Shown in pieces: positions 22,260-31,598 of a stretch of DNA of 35,925 nucleotides. The stretch is from Oscillospiraceae bacterium. Lineage in GTDB: Bacteria > Bacillota > Clostridia > Oscillospirales > Oscillospiraceae. The position numbers were made by a program, and so were the translations under genes. The notes under the pieces were generated by a model. It made no database searches and had not been told where the DNA came from. It saw only the letters and a program-made list of their open reading frames with translations. Where the stretch lies: the NCBI GenBank assembly GCA_017415775.1, contig JAFQFC010000035.1, positions 1-35,925 on the forward strand. Direction: 5' to 3'. Within the stretch, counting starts at the first letter, position 1. Every line of letters begins with the position of its first letter.

Positions 22260-25200
22260 TTACTCAGCCTGATCGGCCTTGTTCTTGCGCTGGGTCAGCA
22301 GCAGAACGATCACGCCGGCCAGGGAGACCAGCATGGCGCCGCTCAGCAGGCCCAGAGGCATCTCGTCGCCGGTCTGAGGCACGGGAGCGTAGATGACGGT
22401 GCCCTCGGAATCATCCTGATCGGTGGTGTCGCCCTCGGCGGCCACGATCACGGTGTTGATCAGGGTCTTGCCCACATCTTCTTCGGCGGCCACGTAGGTG
22501 GCGGTGCCGGTCCAGCTCTCGCCGATGGCCAGAGCGCCGATCTCGCCGGCGATCTGCAGCATCTCGTCCACCAGAACCACGGTCTCCAGATCCACCTCAC
22601 CGGTGTTGGTGACCACGAAGGTGTAAGTGATGGTGTCGCCCACAAAGGCCTTCTCCACGTCCACGGTCTTTTCCACGTCGATGGCACGCTGCAGGATGGT
22701 CAGAGTGCCGGGAACGTACTCGAGGACATAGTTGGAAGCCTTGAAGCCCTCGCCGTCAACCAGGACCAGAGTGCCCTGCTCGATGGCGTACTCGCCCTTG
22801 GCGTTGCCTTCCTCACGGACCAGGATGCCGTCAAAGGCAGGCGTCTCGGTGGCCACGGGGGTGGACACCTGATAGGTCAGCTCGGGCTCGGGATCGCCGG
22901 TGGCGATGGTGTGATCGTCAGCAGTCACCACGATGGTGGCGGGAGTGATGACCACGGGCACGGTGGTGGTCAGAGCGTCGCCCTCATAGTTGGGGTTGGA
23001 AGCCTTGACGTACACGGTGTAGGTGCCCACATCCTGATACTGAGGCATCTCGGCGGTGAAGTTCTCGCCGTCAATGCTGTAGGTGTAGGTCCACTCGTCG
23101 CCCTCGACGCCGCCCACAACGGCCTTGTCGGTGACGCCGTCATGCAGCTGGCCGTCATACACGCCGGTGTAGCCGGTAGCTTCCAGCTTGGCATCGGTAT
23201 GCTTGTTGACAGTCAGGACGCCCTCCACCACGGTGATGTCGTAGTTGTCAGCCTTGGTGCCCTCGGTCAGGGTGTAGGTGAAGGTGTTGTTGGTGGAGCC
23301 CACCTCGGTGATGGAAGCAAACTGGCTGTACGCAGCGCCTTCGCCTTCCACGAAGCCGTCGCCGGTGACGGTGACTTCTTCCTTGGTCAGAGCGGTGCCG
23401 TCGTAGACCTTGCTGTCAGAGCCGGAGGTCAGGGTGACGGGGCGCTTGGTGACGGTCAGGGTGCCGTCCTCGGTGGTGATGTTGGCGTAGTTGGCGGTGA
23501 CATCCACGATCTCACGGGCCACAGCGCCGGTGTCACGCAGCACCTTGTAGGAGGTGACCTTGTTGGCAGAGCTGCCCACGTCGGTCTGGCTGCCTTCCAC
23601 AACGGCGGTGATGTAATCACCGGCCATCAGGACGCCCTGGGTGTAGGTGAAGCCGTCGTCGGTCAGAGCGGTGCCGTCATAGACCTTCTCGTTGGAGTCG
23701 GCGGTGATGACGATAGCGGTCTGGACGGGGGTGATGACCAGCTGGCCATCCACGATCTGGAAGATCACATCAGCGAAGTTGTCGTTGATGTTGGCGAAGT
23801 CCTCGGCCTTCAGCTCCATGTCATAGGCGCCCACATAGGTGCCAGAGACGGAGTCGTTGCCGGAGAAGGTGAAGTCGGCCTCGGTGTACAGCTCGCTGCT
23901 GGTGGCAACGGTGTAGCCCTCGACGGTCTTCACGGTGCCGTCATAGACGAACTCGCCGCTGTTCTCGGTGATGGTGACCACCACGCCGGTGAGAGGAGTG
24001 ATCTCCAGAGAACCATCGTTGACAACGAAGGTAACGATGAAGTTCTCGTTGGTGTTGGCGAACTGCTCGGTGGTCAGGCCCATGGCGTAGGTGCCAACGT
24101 CAGTACCCTTGGCAACGGCCTCGCCGGTGAAGGCGATGTCTTCCTCGGTGTACAGCTCGTCGGCGATGTCCACGGTGTAGCCCTCAACGGACTGCTCGGC
24201 ACCGTTGTAGACCTTGGTGTCGGTGTTACCGTTGACAGTCACGGTGATGGGACGGGCCTTGATGCCCAGGGTGCCGTCCACGATGACGAAGGTAACATCC
24301 TCGAAGTTCTCGTTGACGTTGGCGAAGTCCTCGGCCTTCAGTTCCATGGGATACAGGCCGGCGTCGGTACCCTTGACGATGGCCTCACCAGAGAAGGTGA
24401 AGTCCTCGACCGTGTACAGAGTGCTGTTGATGGCAACGGTGTAGCCCTCGACGGTCTTTTCGGTGGCGTCGTAGGTGTACTCGCCGCTGTTCTCGGTGAT
24501 GGTGACCACGATGCCGCCCTTCTTGGTGACGGTCAGGGTGCCATCGACGTAGGTGATGTCGTAGTTGGCGGTGACATCCTCGCCGGCGGCGTTGACGAGC
24601 TTGGCGTCGGAAGCGACGTTGGCGGAGGAACCAACCTCGGTCTGAGAACCGACAACGCTGACGCTCTCGATGGTGTCACCCAGAGCCAGAACGGTGTTGT
24701 CATAACCGGCATCGGTCAGAGCGTCGCCGTCATAGATCTTGGTGCCGGAAGCGGCGGTGATGGTCAGAGCCATCTTGTTGATGGTCAGCTGACCGTCAAC
24801 GATGACGAACTTCACGTTGGCGAAGTTCTCGCTGATGTTGGTGAAGTCCTCATCGGTCAGCTCCATGTCGTAGGTGCCGGCATTGATGCCGCTGACGGAG
24901 TCGGTGCCGGAGAAGGTGAAGTCAGCCACGGTGTACAGGTCATTGCTGATGCTGGTGACATCGTAACCGGTGACGGTCTTCTCGCTGGCGTCGTAGGTGT
25001 ACTCGCCGCTGTGCTCGGTGATGGTGACCACCACTTCGTCGGTGACGGGAGTGACTTCCAGGGTGCCCTTGACGTAGGTGACTTCGTAGTTGTTGGTGAC
25101 GACCTTGGTGCCGTCCATGATCATCACGGTATCGGCCACGTTGTCGCTCTTGCCCACAACGGTCTGGCTGCCGGTGATGGCAACGCTGTCAACGGTGTCG

Positions 25201-28200
25201 CCCTCGGCCAGGCCCTCTGCGGTGTATTCCTTGCAGATCAGCTCGGTGCCGTCATAGACCTTGGTGGCAGAGCCGGCGGTGATGGTGACGGGCTTCTTGG
25301 TGATGACCAGAGTGCCGTCCACGATGACGAACTCCACGTTGGCGAAGTTCTCGCTGATGTTCTCGAAGTCCTCATCGGTCAGCTCCATGTTGTAGGTGTT
25401 GACGTCGGTGCCGGAGACGGAGTCATTACCGTCGAAGGTGAAGTCTTCCTCGGTGTACAGGGGGTTGCTGATGGCAACATCGTAACCGGAAACGGTCTTC
25501 TCGGTGCTGTCATAGACGTACTCGCCGCTGTGCTCGGTGATGGTGACGGTGACCTTGTCGGTGACGGGGGTCACGGTCAGAGTGCCTTCCACGGTGGTGA
25601 TGTCGTAGTTGTCAGCCTTGGTGCCCTCGTTCAGGGTGTAAGTGAAGGCGTTCTTGCTCTCGCCCACCTCGGTCTGGCTGCCGGTGACATCGTAGGAAGC
25701 GCCTTCGCCGTCAGCGAAGCCGTCGCCGGAGACGGAAACGGTGCTGTTGGTCAGGGCGTTGCCGTTATAAACCTGCTCAGCGTCGGCGGAGGTCAGGGTG
25801 ACAGCGCGCTTGGTGATGACCAGAGTGCCGTCCACGATGACGAACTCCACGTTGGAGAAGTTCTTGCTGACGTTCTGGAAGTCCTCAGCCTTCAGCTCCA
25901 TGTTGTAGGTGCCGGCGTCGGTGCCGGAGACGGAGTCGGTGCCGGAGAAGGTGAAGTCAGACTCGGTGTACAGAGCGTTGTCGATGGACACGGTGTAGCC
26001 GGTGACAGTCTTCTCAGCGCCGTCGTACTTCTCGGTGCCGCTGTTCTCGGTGATGGTGACGGTGACCTTATCGGTGAGAGGAGTCACGGTCAGGGTGCCT
26101 TCCACCTTGGTGATGTTGTAGTTCTCAGCCTTGGTGCCCTCGTTGAGGGTGTAGGTGAAGGCGTTGGGGGTGTTGCCCACTTCGGTACGGGTACCGGTGA
26201 CATCGTAGGCAGCGCCTTCGCCCTCAGCGAAGCCATCGCCGGTGACGGTGACGGTATCGTTGGTCAGAGCCTCGCCGTCATAGACCTTCTCGTCGTCAGC
26301 GGAGGTCAGGGTGACGTTGCGCTTGGCGATCTCCAGAGTGCCGTCCACGATGACGAAGGTGACCTTGGAGAAGTTGGTGCTGTTGTTGACGAAGTCCTCA
26401 GCCTTCAGCTCCATGGCGTAGGAACCGGCGTCGGTGCCCTTGATGGTGGCGTCGCCGTTGAAGGTGAAGTCGGACTCGGTGTACAGCTCGTTGCTGATGT
26501 CAACATCGTAACCGGTGACGGTCTTTTCGGTGCCGTCGTACAGCTCGGAGCCGCTGTGCTCGGTGATGGTGACAACCACTTCGCCGGCGGCGGTGACGGT
26601 CAGAGTGCCTTCCACGGTGGTGATGACATAGTTGTCAGCCTTGGTGCCTTCATTCAGGGTGTAGGTGAAGGTGTTCTTGCTCTCGCCCTTGGCGGTCTGG
26701 CTGCCGGTGACGTCATAGGCAGCGCCTTCGCCCTCAGCGAAGCCATCGCCGGAGACGGTGACGGTATTGTTGGTCAGAGGAGTGCCGTCGTAGACCTTGG
26801 CATCATCGGCGGAGGTCAGGGTGACGTTGCGCTTGGCGATCTCCAGAGTGCCGTCCACGATGACGAAGGTGACGTTGGTGAAGTTGATGCTGGTGTTGGT
26901 GAAGTCCGCAGCGGTCAGCTCCATGTCGTAGGAACCGGCGTCGGTGCCCTTGATGGTGGCGTCGCCGCCGAAGGTGAAGTCGTTCACGGTGTACAGCTCG
27001 TTGTCGATGGCAACGTCGTAACCGGTGACGGTCTTCTCGGTGCCGTCATACTTGGCCTCGCCGCTGTGCTCGGTGATGGTGACGATGACTTCATCGGTGA
27101 CGGGAGTCACTTCCAGAGTGCCTTCCACGGTGGTGATGACATAGTTGTCAGCCTTGGTGCCCTCGTTCAGGGTGTAGGTGAAGGCGTTGGCAGAAGAGCC
27201 CACGTTGGTCTGGGTACCGGTGACATCGTAGGTGGCGCCTTCGCCGGCCACGAAGCCGTCGCCGGAGACGGTGACCTCGTCGTTGGTCAGAGCGGTGCTG
27301 TCATAGACCTTGGTGTCGTCAGCGGAGGTCAGGGTGACTTCACGCTTGGCGATCTCCAGAGTGCCGTCCACGATGACGAACTCCACGTTGGTGAAGTTGG
27401 GGCTCTCGTTGGTGAAGTCAGCGGGCTTCAGCTCCATGTTGTAGGTGCCGGCGTCGGTACCCTTGATGGTAGCGTCGCCGCCGAAGGTGAAGTCAGCCTC
27501 GGTGTACAGGTCGTTGCTGATGCTGGTGACCTTGTAGCCGGTGACGGTCTTCTCGGTGCCGTCATACTTGGCCTCGCCGCTGTTCTCGGTGATGGTAACG
27601 GTGACCTTGTCGGTGACGGGGGTGATGGTCAGGGTGCCGGGAACATAAGTCACGGTGTAGTTGCCCTGCTCGGCAGCGCCGGCGACGGTGATGGTGTACT
27701 CACCCACGTCATCGCCCTCGGCGCGGGACAGCTTGTACTCGATCTCGGTCTTGTCCACCAGACCGTCCACGGTGGCGGTCAGTTCGGGATCGTCGGTGCC
27801 GTAGACCTTGGTCTTGTCATCGGCGGTGACGGTGATGGGCTTGGGAGTGATCTCCAGCTTACCGTCGGTGACGTTGAACTTCACGTTGGTGAAGTTGGGG
27901 TTGGTGTTGGTGAACTGACCGACGGCCAGACCCATGGCGTAAGTGCCGATGTCGGTACCCTTGGCGGTGGCGTCGCCGGAGAAGGTGAAGTCAGACTCCT
28001 CGTACAGAGAATCGCTGATGGTCACCTTGTAGTTGATGACCTTCTGCTCAGCGCCGTTGTAGACCTTGGAGTCGGTATTACCCACGATGGTAACGGTCAC
28101 GTCGCCCAGAGGATTGACGGTCAGGGTGCCTTCCACCTTGGTAATGTCGTAGTTACCGGCCAGAGTGCCCTCGCTCAGGGTGTAGGTGAAGGCGTTGGCA

Positions 28201-30680
28201 GAGCTGCCTGCCTCGGTCTGGCTGCCGGTGACATTGTAGGTGGCGCCTTCGCCGGCCACGAAGCCCTCGGCGGTGACGGTGCTGTTGGTGAGGGCAGTGC
28301 CGTCATAGGTCTTGGCGTCGGTGGCGGAGGTCAGGGTGACAGCCTTCTTGGTGATGGTCAGGGTGCCGTCCACGATGACGAAGGTGACGTTGGAGAAGTT
28401 GTCGTTGATGTTCTGGAAGTTGGAAGGAGTCAGGGCCATGTTGTAGGTGCCCACGTCCTTGCCGGAAACGGAAGCGGTGCCGGAGAAGGCGAAGTCAGAC
28501 ACCTTGTACAGGCTGCTGCCCTCGATGGACACGACCTCGTAGCCGGTGACTTCCTGAACGCTGCCGTTGTACTCCTTGGTGCCGCTGTTCTCCTTGATGG
28601 TGACGACGATGCCGTTCACGGGAGTGACGGTCAGCTTGCCGTTGACATAGGTGATGTCGTAGTTGGCGGTCACATCCTCGTCGCCGTCCTTGATGACAGC
28701 GGCGGAGGGGACGTTGTCGGAGGTGCCCACAGCAGTCCGGGAACCGGTGACGGTGACAGAAGCAGCGCTGTCGCCTGCAGCCAGACCGGAGACGGTGTAG
28801 GTATCCTTGGTGAGGGGAGTACCGTCATAGGTCTTGCTGGCGCTGTCAGCGGTGATGGTCAGAGCCTTCTTGGTGATGGTCAGGGTGCCGTTCTTGGTGT
28901 TGACGGTGAACTGCTCGGTCACATCCACGCCGTCCTTGGTGATGACGGGGGTGCCGGTGACAGCGTTGGTGTAAGTGCCAACGTTGGTGCCGGACACGGT
29001 GGCGGTGAGGCCGCTGAGGACATAGCCGTCGTCCAGACCGGCCACGGTGTAGTCTTCAACGGACTGGGCAGCGCCGTTATACTCCTTGCTGTCGCTGTTG
29101 GCAGTGACAGTGATCACGGTCTTGGGAGCGTACTGGGCCACGTAGGTGACATCCTTGGTGACGGTGTCAGCCACGACGGGGGACCAGCCGGTGAAGTAAT
29201 AACCGTCGGCAGCCTTGACAGTGGGCTCCTCGGGGGTGGCGGTGTGCATCTTCAGGCCGGGATAGGTGATCTGGGCCTGGTTGTTGCCCTCGCCATCCAC
29301 CAGCACGCCGTTGGCGCCCTTGTCATAGGTGACGGTGAACACGGGAATGACGCCCTTCAGGCCGGGAACGGGGAAGGCGAAGGTCTTACCCTCACCCCAG
29401 TCCAGGGTGGTCACGCCGTTGGCGGGATGCCATGCGTTCTCGTCAAAGCCTTCCACGGTGGCATCCAGCTCGATGCGGTAGGTCAGGGAGTAGGTATAGA
29501 CGGTGTAGTCGCCGTCCTTCACACCGGCGGTGTCCTGCAGCTCCCAGGTCAGGGCAGTGCTGCTGCCGGTGACGCCGGGGACAGAGGGCAGGGTGGGAAC
29601 AGCCACGTCTTTACCCATGGGGTCGTTGACGGTCTTGCTTTCAATACCGGCGGTGATGTCGTTGGTGATGGCCCTGAAGGCGGCCATCAGCTCGGCGGTG
29701 TTGTCGGCATTGTAGGCATACTTCGTGTCGCCGGCAGCGGGGGTGGCCACGCTGTTCTGCAGGAAGTTGCCGACGGTGGGACCGTCAGGCCGGCCATAGC
29801 TGCCTTCGTAGGTCACCTCATTGGCCACGCCGAAGCAGACGGTGTACAGATCAGCGTTGCCCCGCAGGGTGGCAGCAGTGGCGGCGGTGTCGCTGTTGAT
29901 ATCAGCGCTGCCGTAGTAGCCGTTACCGTGACTGCGGCTGCGGGTAGGGGCACCGTCGGTCAGGGCGATGACGCTCTTGGCGGTGATGCCGGAGACGGTG
30001 GTCTTGCCCATCTGGGTGTTGGCGTCATAGAGACCGTCATCCAGATTGGTGCCGCCGCCCTGGGCCAGAGCGTTGATCTTGCTGACAGCGGTGTTATAGC
30101 CGTTCTTGCCGGCGCCGCCGGCCACGTTGATCCAATCCTGCACCACGTCGCCGTCATCGTCGAAGTCAACGATGGACAGCCAGCGGGCTGCGTTGGCGTC
30201 GGTGCCGGCATAGGTCTCCAGGAAGCTCAGAGCAGCATTCTTGGCGGCCTGCATGCGGGACTGTGCGGTGGTGACAGTATTGTTCTGCCGGGAGTAGTGG
30301 TCGCAGTCACTGTCGTGCCTGCCGTCACCGCCGCAATCGGCGCAGTACTGCATGGAGCCGGAGGTGTCGATGACCAGGACCACGGCGGCTGCGTTGGTGC
30401 TCAGCTGGGTCTTGGTTCTGGCCTGGACCGTCAGGGTAATGTCAAACACGTTGTCGGACACGACCTTGGCGGTCTTGCTCAGGTTCAGGGTGGTGTTGCC
30501 GTCAGGGCCGTCGGGATAGTGGGTCAGAGTGCCGGTGCCGCCCGGAGCCCAGACACCGTCGGTATACGTACCGTTGGTAGTGTCAGAGCTTTCGGGACCC
30601 TCTGCGGCCCAAGCCGCAGGCGTAGTGAGGCTGAAGAGCATCACCAGCGCCATAAACAGGGACAGGATTCTCTTTCTCAA
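22260..30680 (-). CDS. giant wall-anchored surface protein: VWA domain, InlB-like repeat, about 25 MBG/YDG repeats
   Basis: The 2806-residue protein begins with a signal peptide (about 1-25, ending AAWA). A von Willebrand A domain (about 98-345) has a complete metal site: DTSGS (D105, S107, S109), T211 and D242. An InlB/Listeria-Bacteroides-type repeat follows (about 445-520), then about 25 MBG/YDG-like units (521-2665), a DUF11-like beta domain (2666-2766), and a sorting signal VPQTG (2767-2771) with a hydrophobic helix and basic tail. Sortase should fix it to the wall, where the stalk presents the VWA tip for adhesion. The start is a TTG at 30680, eight bases after AGGAGG; no ATG fits. No sortase gene is in the window. 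The ligand is unknown. Confidence 0.95.
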   Translation of the reverse strand: MRKRILSLFMALVMLFSLTTPAAWAAEGPESSDTTNGTYTDGVWAPGGTGTLTHYPDGPDGNTTLNLSKTAKVVSDNVFDITLTVQARTKTQLSTNAAAVVLVIDTSGSMQYCADCGGDGRHDSDCDHYSRQNNTVTTAQSRMQAAKNAALSFLETYAGTDANAARWLSIVDFDDDGDVVQDWINVAGGAGKNGYNTAVSKINALAQGGGTNLDDGLYDANTQMGKTTVSGITAKSVIALTDGAPTRSRSHGNGYYGSADINSDTAATAATLRGNADLYTVCFGVANEVTYEGSYGRPDGPTVGNFLQNSVATPAAGDTKYAYNADNTAELMAAFRAITNDITAGIESKTVNDPMGKDVAVPTLPSVPGVTGSSTALTWELQDTAGVKDGDYTVYTYSLTYRIELDATVEGFDENAWHPANGVTTLDWGEGKTFAFPVPGLKGVIPVFTVTYDKGANGVLVDGEGNNQAQITYPGLKMHTATPEEPTVKAADGYYFTGWSPVVADTVTKDVTYVAQYAPKTVITVTANSDSKEYNGAAQSVEDYTVAGLDDGYVLSGLTATVSGTNVGTYTNAVTGTPVITKDGVDVTEQFTVNTKNGTLTITKKALTITADSASKTYDGTPLTKDTYTVSGLAAGDSAASVTVTGSRTAVGTSDNVPSAAVIKDGDEDVTANYDITYVNGKLTVTPVNGIVVTIKENSGTKEYNGSVQEVTGYEVVSIEGSSLYKVSDFAFSGTASVSGKDVGTYNMALTPSNFQNINDNFSNVTFVIVDGTLTITKKAVTLTSATDAKTYDGTALTNSTVTAEGFVAGEGATYNVTGSQTEAGSSANAFTYTLSEGTLAGNYDITKVEGTLTVNPLGDVTVTIVGNTDSKVYNGAEQKVINYKVTISDSLYEESDFTFSGDATAKGTDIGTYAMGLAVGQFTNTNPNFTNVKFNVTDGKLEITPKPITVTADDKTKVYGTDDPELTATVDGLVDKTEIEYKLSRAEGDDVGEYTITVAGAAEQGNYTVTYVPGTLTITPVTDKVTVTITENSGEAKYDGTEKTVTGYKVTSISNDLYTEADFTFGGDATIKGTDAGTYNMELKPADFTNESPNFTNVEFVIVDGTLEIAKREVTLTSADDTKVYDSTALTNDEVTVSGDGFVAGEGATYDVTGTQTNVGSSANAFTYTLNEGTKADNYVITTVEGTLEVTPVTDEVIVTITEHSGEAKYDGTEKTVTGYDVAIDNELYTVNDFTFGGDATIKGTDAGSYDMELTAADFTNTSINFTNVTFVIVDGTLEIAKRNVTLTSADDAKVYDGTPLTNNTVTVSGDGFAEGEGAAYDVTGSQTAKGESKNTFTYTLNEGTKADNYVITTVEGTLTVTAAGEVVVTITEHSGSELYDGTEKTVTGYDVDISNELYTESDFTFNGDATIKGTDAGSYAMELKAEDFVNNSTNFSKVTFVIVDGTLEIAKRNVTLTSADDEKVYDGEALTNDTVTVTGDGFAEGEGAAYDVTGTRTEVGNTPNAFTYTLNEGTKAENYNITKVEGTLTVTPLTDKVTVTITENSGTEKYDGAEKTVTGYTVSIDNALYTESDFTFSGTDSVSGTDAGTYNMELKAEDFQNVSKNFSNVEFVIVDGTLVITKRAVTLTSADAEQVYNGNALTNSTVSVSGDGFADGEGASYDVTGSQTEVGESKNAFTYTLNEGTKADNYDITTVEGTLTVTPVTDKVTVTITEHSGEYVYDSTEKTVSGYDVAISNPLYTEEDFTFDGNDSVSGTDVNTYNMELTDEDFENISENFANVEFVIVDGTLVITKKPVTITAGSATKVYDGTELICKEYTAEGLAEGDTVDSVAITGSQTVVGKSDNVADTVMIMDGTKVVTNNYEVTYVKGTLEVTPVTDEVVVTITEHSGEYTYDASEKTVTGYDVTSISNDLYTVADFTFSGTDSVSGINAGTYDMELTDEDFTNISENFANVKFVIVDGQLTINKMALTITAASGTKIYDGDALTDAGYDNTVLALGDTIESVSVVGSQTEVGSSANVASDAKLVNAAGEDVTANYDITYVDGTLTVTKKGGIVVTITENSGEYTYDATEKTVEGYTVAINSTLYTVEDFTFSGEAIVKGTDAGLYPMELKAEDFANVNENFEDVTFVIVDGTLGIKARPITVTVNGNTDTKVYNGAEQSVEGYTVDIADELYTEEDIAFTGEAVAKGTDVGTYAMGLTTEQFANTNENFIVTFVVNDGSLEITPLTGVVVTITENSGEFVYDGTVKTVEGYTVATSSELYTEADFTFSGNDSVSGTYVGAYDMELKAEDFANINDNFADVIFQIVDGQLVITPVQTAIVITADSNEKVYDGTALTDDGFTYTQGVLMAGDYITAVVEGSQTDVGSSANKVTSYKVLRDTGAVAREIVDVTANYANITTEDGTLTVTKRPVTLTSGSDSKVYDGTALTKEEVTVTGDGFVEGEGAAYSQFASITEVGSTNNTFTYTLTEGTKADNYDITVVEGVLTVNKHTDAKLEATGYTGVYDGQLHDGVTDKAVVGGVEGDEWTYTYSIDGENFTAEMPQYQDVGTYTVYVKASNPNYEGDALTTTVPVVITPATIVVTADDHTIATGDPEPELTYQVSTPVATETPAFDGILVREEGNAKGEYAIEQGTLVLVDGEGFKASNYVLEYVPGTLTILQRAIDVEKTVDVEKAFVGDTITYTFVVTNTGEVDLETVVLVDEMLQIAGEIGALAIGESWTGTATYVAAEEDVGKTLINTVIVAAEGDTTDQDDSEGTVIYAPVPQTGDEMPLGLLSGAMLVSLAGVIVLLLTQRKNKADQAE
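22686..29120 (-). repeat. tandem MBG/YDG-type coding repeats of the giant surface protein
   Basis: About 25 units of roughly 75-90 codons fill this stretch. Two kinds mostly alternate. Kind A runs from VTITENSG and YDGTEKTVTGY through TFSG and GTYNMEL to FVIVDGTL. Kind B runs from VTLTSADD and KVYDGTALT through GDGFAEGEGA and YDVTGSQTEVG to KADNYDITTVEGTL. A few MBG_2-like units (for example KVYGTDDPELT) interrupt the order. Neighbouring units are close to identical in places, also at DNA level, so the number of units may vary between strains and the assembly may be collapsed or expanded. Confidence 0.9.
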
Positions 30681-30820
30681 TGTGGTTTCCTCCTTTGCGA
30701 ATACGCCGCCGTGCCCTGTAAAAACCAGCCTGTCCGGATCGTGGCTTCCGGGCAGCCTTCTTTGCGGGGCTGACGGCTATATTTTGTAGGTGGGAGCAAA
30801 ATGCTCCACCCCCCTTATCC

Positions 30821-30858
30821 ATTATAGTTGCCCGGTTGGTTCCGGCAGGACCGGGCAA
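30821..30858 (-). promoter_or_regulatory. -10 box with adjacent 9-bp inverted repeat, giant surface protein gene
   Basis: On the minus strand a perfect TATAAT (30821-30826) is preceded by a perfect inverted repeat, TTGCCCGGT (30828-30836) with ACCGGGCAA (30850-30858). No good -35 sits at the usual distance. The repeat lies where an activator or repressor would bind. Confidence 0.5.
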
Positions 30859-30894
30859 TAGTATAATTAAATAAGGGTAACCTATACGTCGTCC

Positions 30895-30924
30895 ATTTTA
30901 TACCCAAAAGCGTGTCGATGTAAA
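30895..30924 (-). promoter_or_regulatory. second candidate promoter of the giant surface protein gene
   Basis: On the minus strand TTTACA (30919-30924) and TAAAAT (30895-30900) are 18 bases apart; TATAAA at 30897-30902 gives a 16-base alternative. It would give a leader of about 200 bases. Confidence 0.55.
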
Positions 30925-31303
30925 GCGAAAATTGTATAGCAATTCTATGGAATTTTACGACTTTTTTTGGAACATCATACAATGGAAAAGCAAAAAGGGA
31001 CAAAAACGGGAAAACTGTCTAATTTTTGCGCAGCCGGTTATCGGTTCTTACCTGAAACGAGGACATTTCGGCAACTTTTTGTACGGGAACGACGGACAAA
31101 AAATGTGCTTCGGAAAAAATGCCGAAAGCGCAACTTCTGGACGCAAAAGGATGAAAAAAGTGGTGGTTAGCAATGCTAACTAACAGGAATGTGGGAAGGC
31201 ACAATGGGCAAACCCAATGGTAAAAAATGGGAGAGAACAGACGGAGGAAACGGAGGGAAAAGGATGGAAAATACTGGTAAAAAAACAGGGGGAAGCGGTG
31301 AAC

Positions 31304-31340
31304 GAAAAAAAGAAAACAGACCCATCAAAAGATGGGTCTG
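31304..31340 (-). terminator. terminator of the MATE operon
   Basis: A perfect 10-bp stem (31317-31326 with 31331-31340) and a four-base loop are followed on the minus strand by TTTTCTTTTTTT. It lies 31 bases past the stop of the small membrane protein gene. Confidence 0.92.
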
Positions 31341-31370
31341 CTGCGGTATTTTGGGGCAAATCCGGGTACT

Positions 31371-31598
31371 TCAGCGGCGTCTGCGGCGGGGCAGATGGCC
31401 GTGCTCCTTATCCCAGTCACGGGACTTGCGCATGAAGTAGGTGACGAACATGGTGCCGAAGGACAGGGCGATCAGCACGGTCATGACCTGCCAGCCCCAG
31501 CGGGGAATGTCGGCAATCAGGCTGTCCATGAGGAAGGGCAGGCAGACGAACACGGCGGAGGCGATGCAGGCGATGTTGTGGACACGGTCGAGTTTCAT
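31371..31598 (-). CDS. small two-helix membrane protein
   Basis: The 75-residue protein has two hydrophobic helices (about 8-28 and 36-57) separated by a short acidic loop, and ends in a charged tail with five arginines. I recognise no family. Its ATG overlaps the MATE stop (ATGA) and has AAAGGAG upstream, so it is the second gene of that operon and may work with or regulate the exporter. The ribosome site, coupling and terminator together make it a credible gene. Confidence 0.75.
   Translation of the reverse strand: MKLDRVHNIACIASAVFVCLPFLMDSLIADIPRWGWQVMTVLIALSFGTMFVTYFMRKSRDWDKEHGHLPRRRRR

Larger units (their letters stand above)
30681..31303. other. AT-rich non-coding region upstream of the giant gene
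   Basis: I find no convincing gene in these 620 bases; open frames here lack good ribosome sites and family features. The stretch holds two candidate promoters for the giant gene, a bulged hairpin at 30789-30810 in its leader (GGTGGGAGCA/TGCTCCACC), and a 15-base palindrome GTTAGCAATGCTAAC at 31166-31180. It is clearly richer in A and T than the flanking genes, and long runs of A give it a bent-DNA look. Length and structure suggest complex control of the surface protein. Confidence 0.6.

Noticed and set aside
22686..29120. CRISPR array as an explanation of the regular repeats
   Set aside because: The periodic units are 220-270 bases long, in frame and coding, with no short identical repeats split by unique spacers; no cas gene is present.
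20751..30773. A 3340-codon open frame on the plus strand opposite the alpha-glucosidase and giant surface protein genes
   Set aside because: It is a shadow of the repeat-rich gene: periodic codon use on the minus strand leaves no stop codons in this frame. The translation is low-complexity Gly/Val/Asp/His-rich sequence with no signal, domain or ribosome site, while the minus strand shows clear domains.
30796..30818. Third copy of the 53-bp dispersed repeat
   Set aside because: Only a short GCAAAATGC and CACCCCCCTTA similarity is present; the two ends of the element are missing, so it may be chance.
30932..31183. Small plus-strand frames upstream of the giant gene (also 31189-31440)
   Set aside because: No good ribosome sites, odd lysine/arginine-rich composition and overlap with the terminator of the MATE operon.
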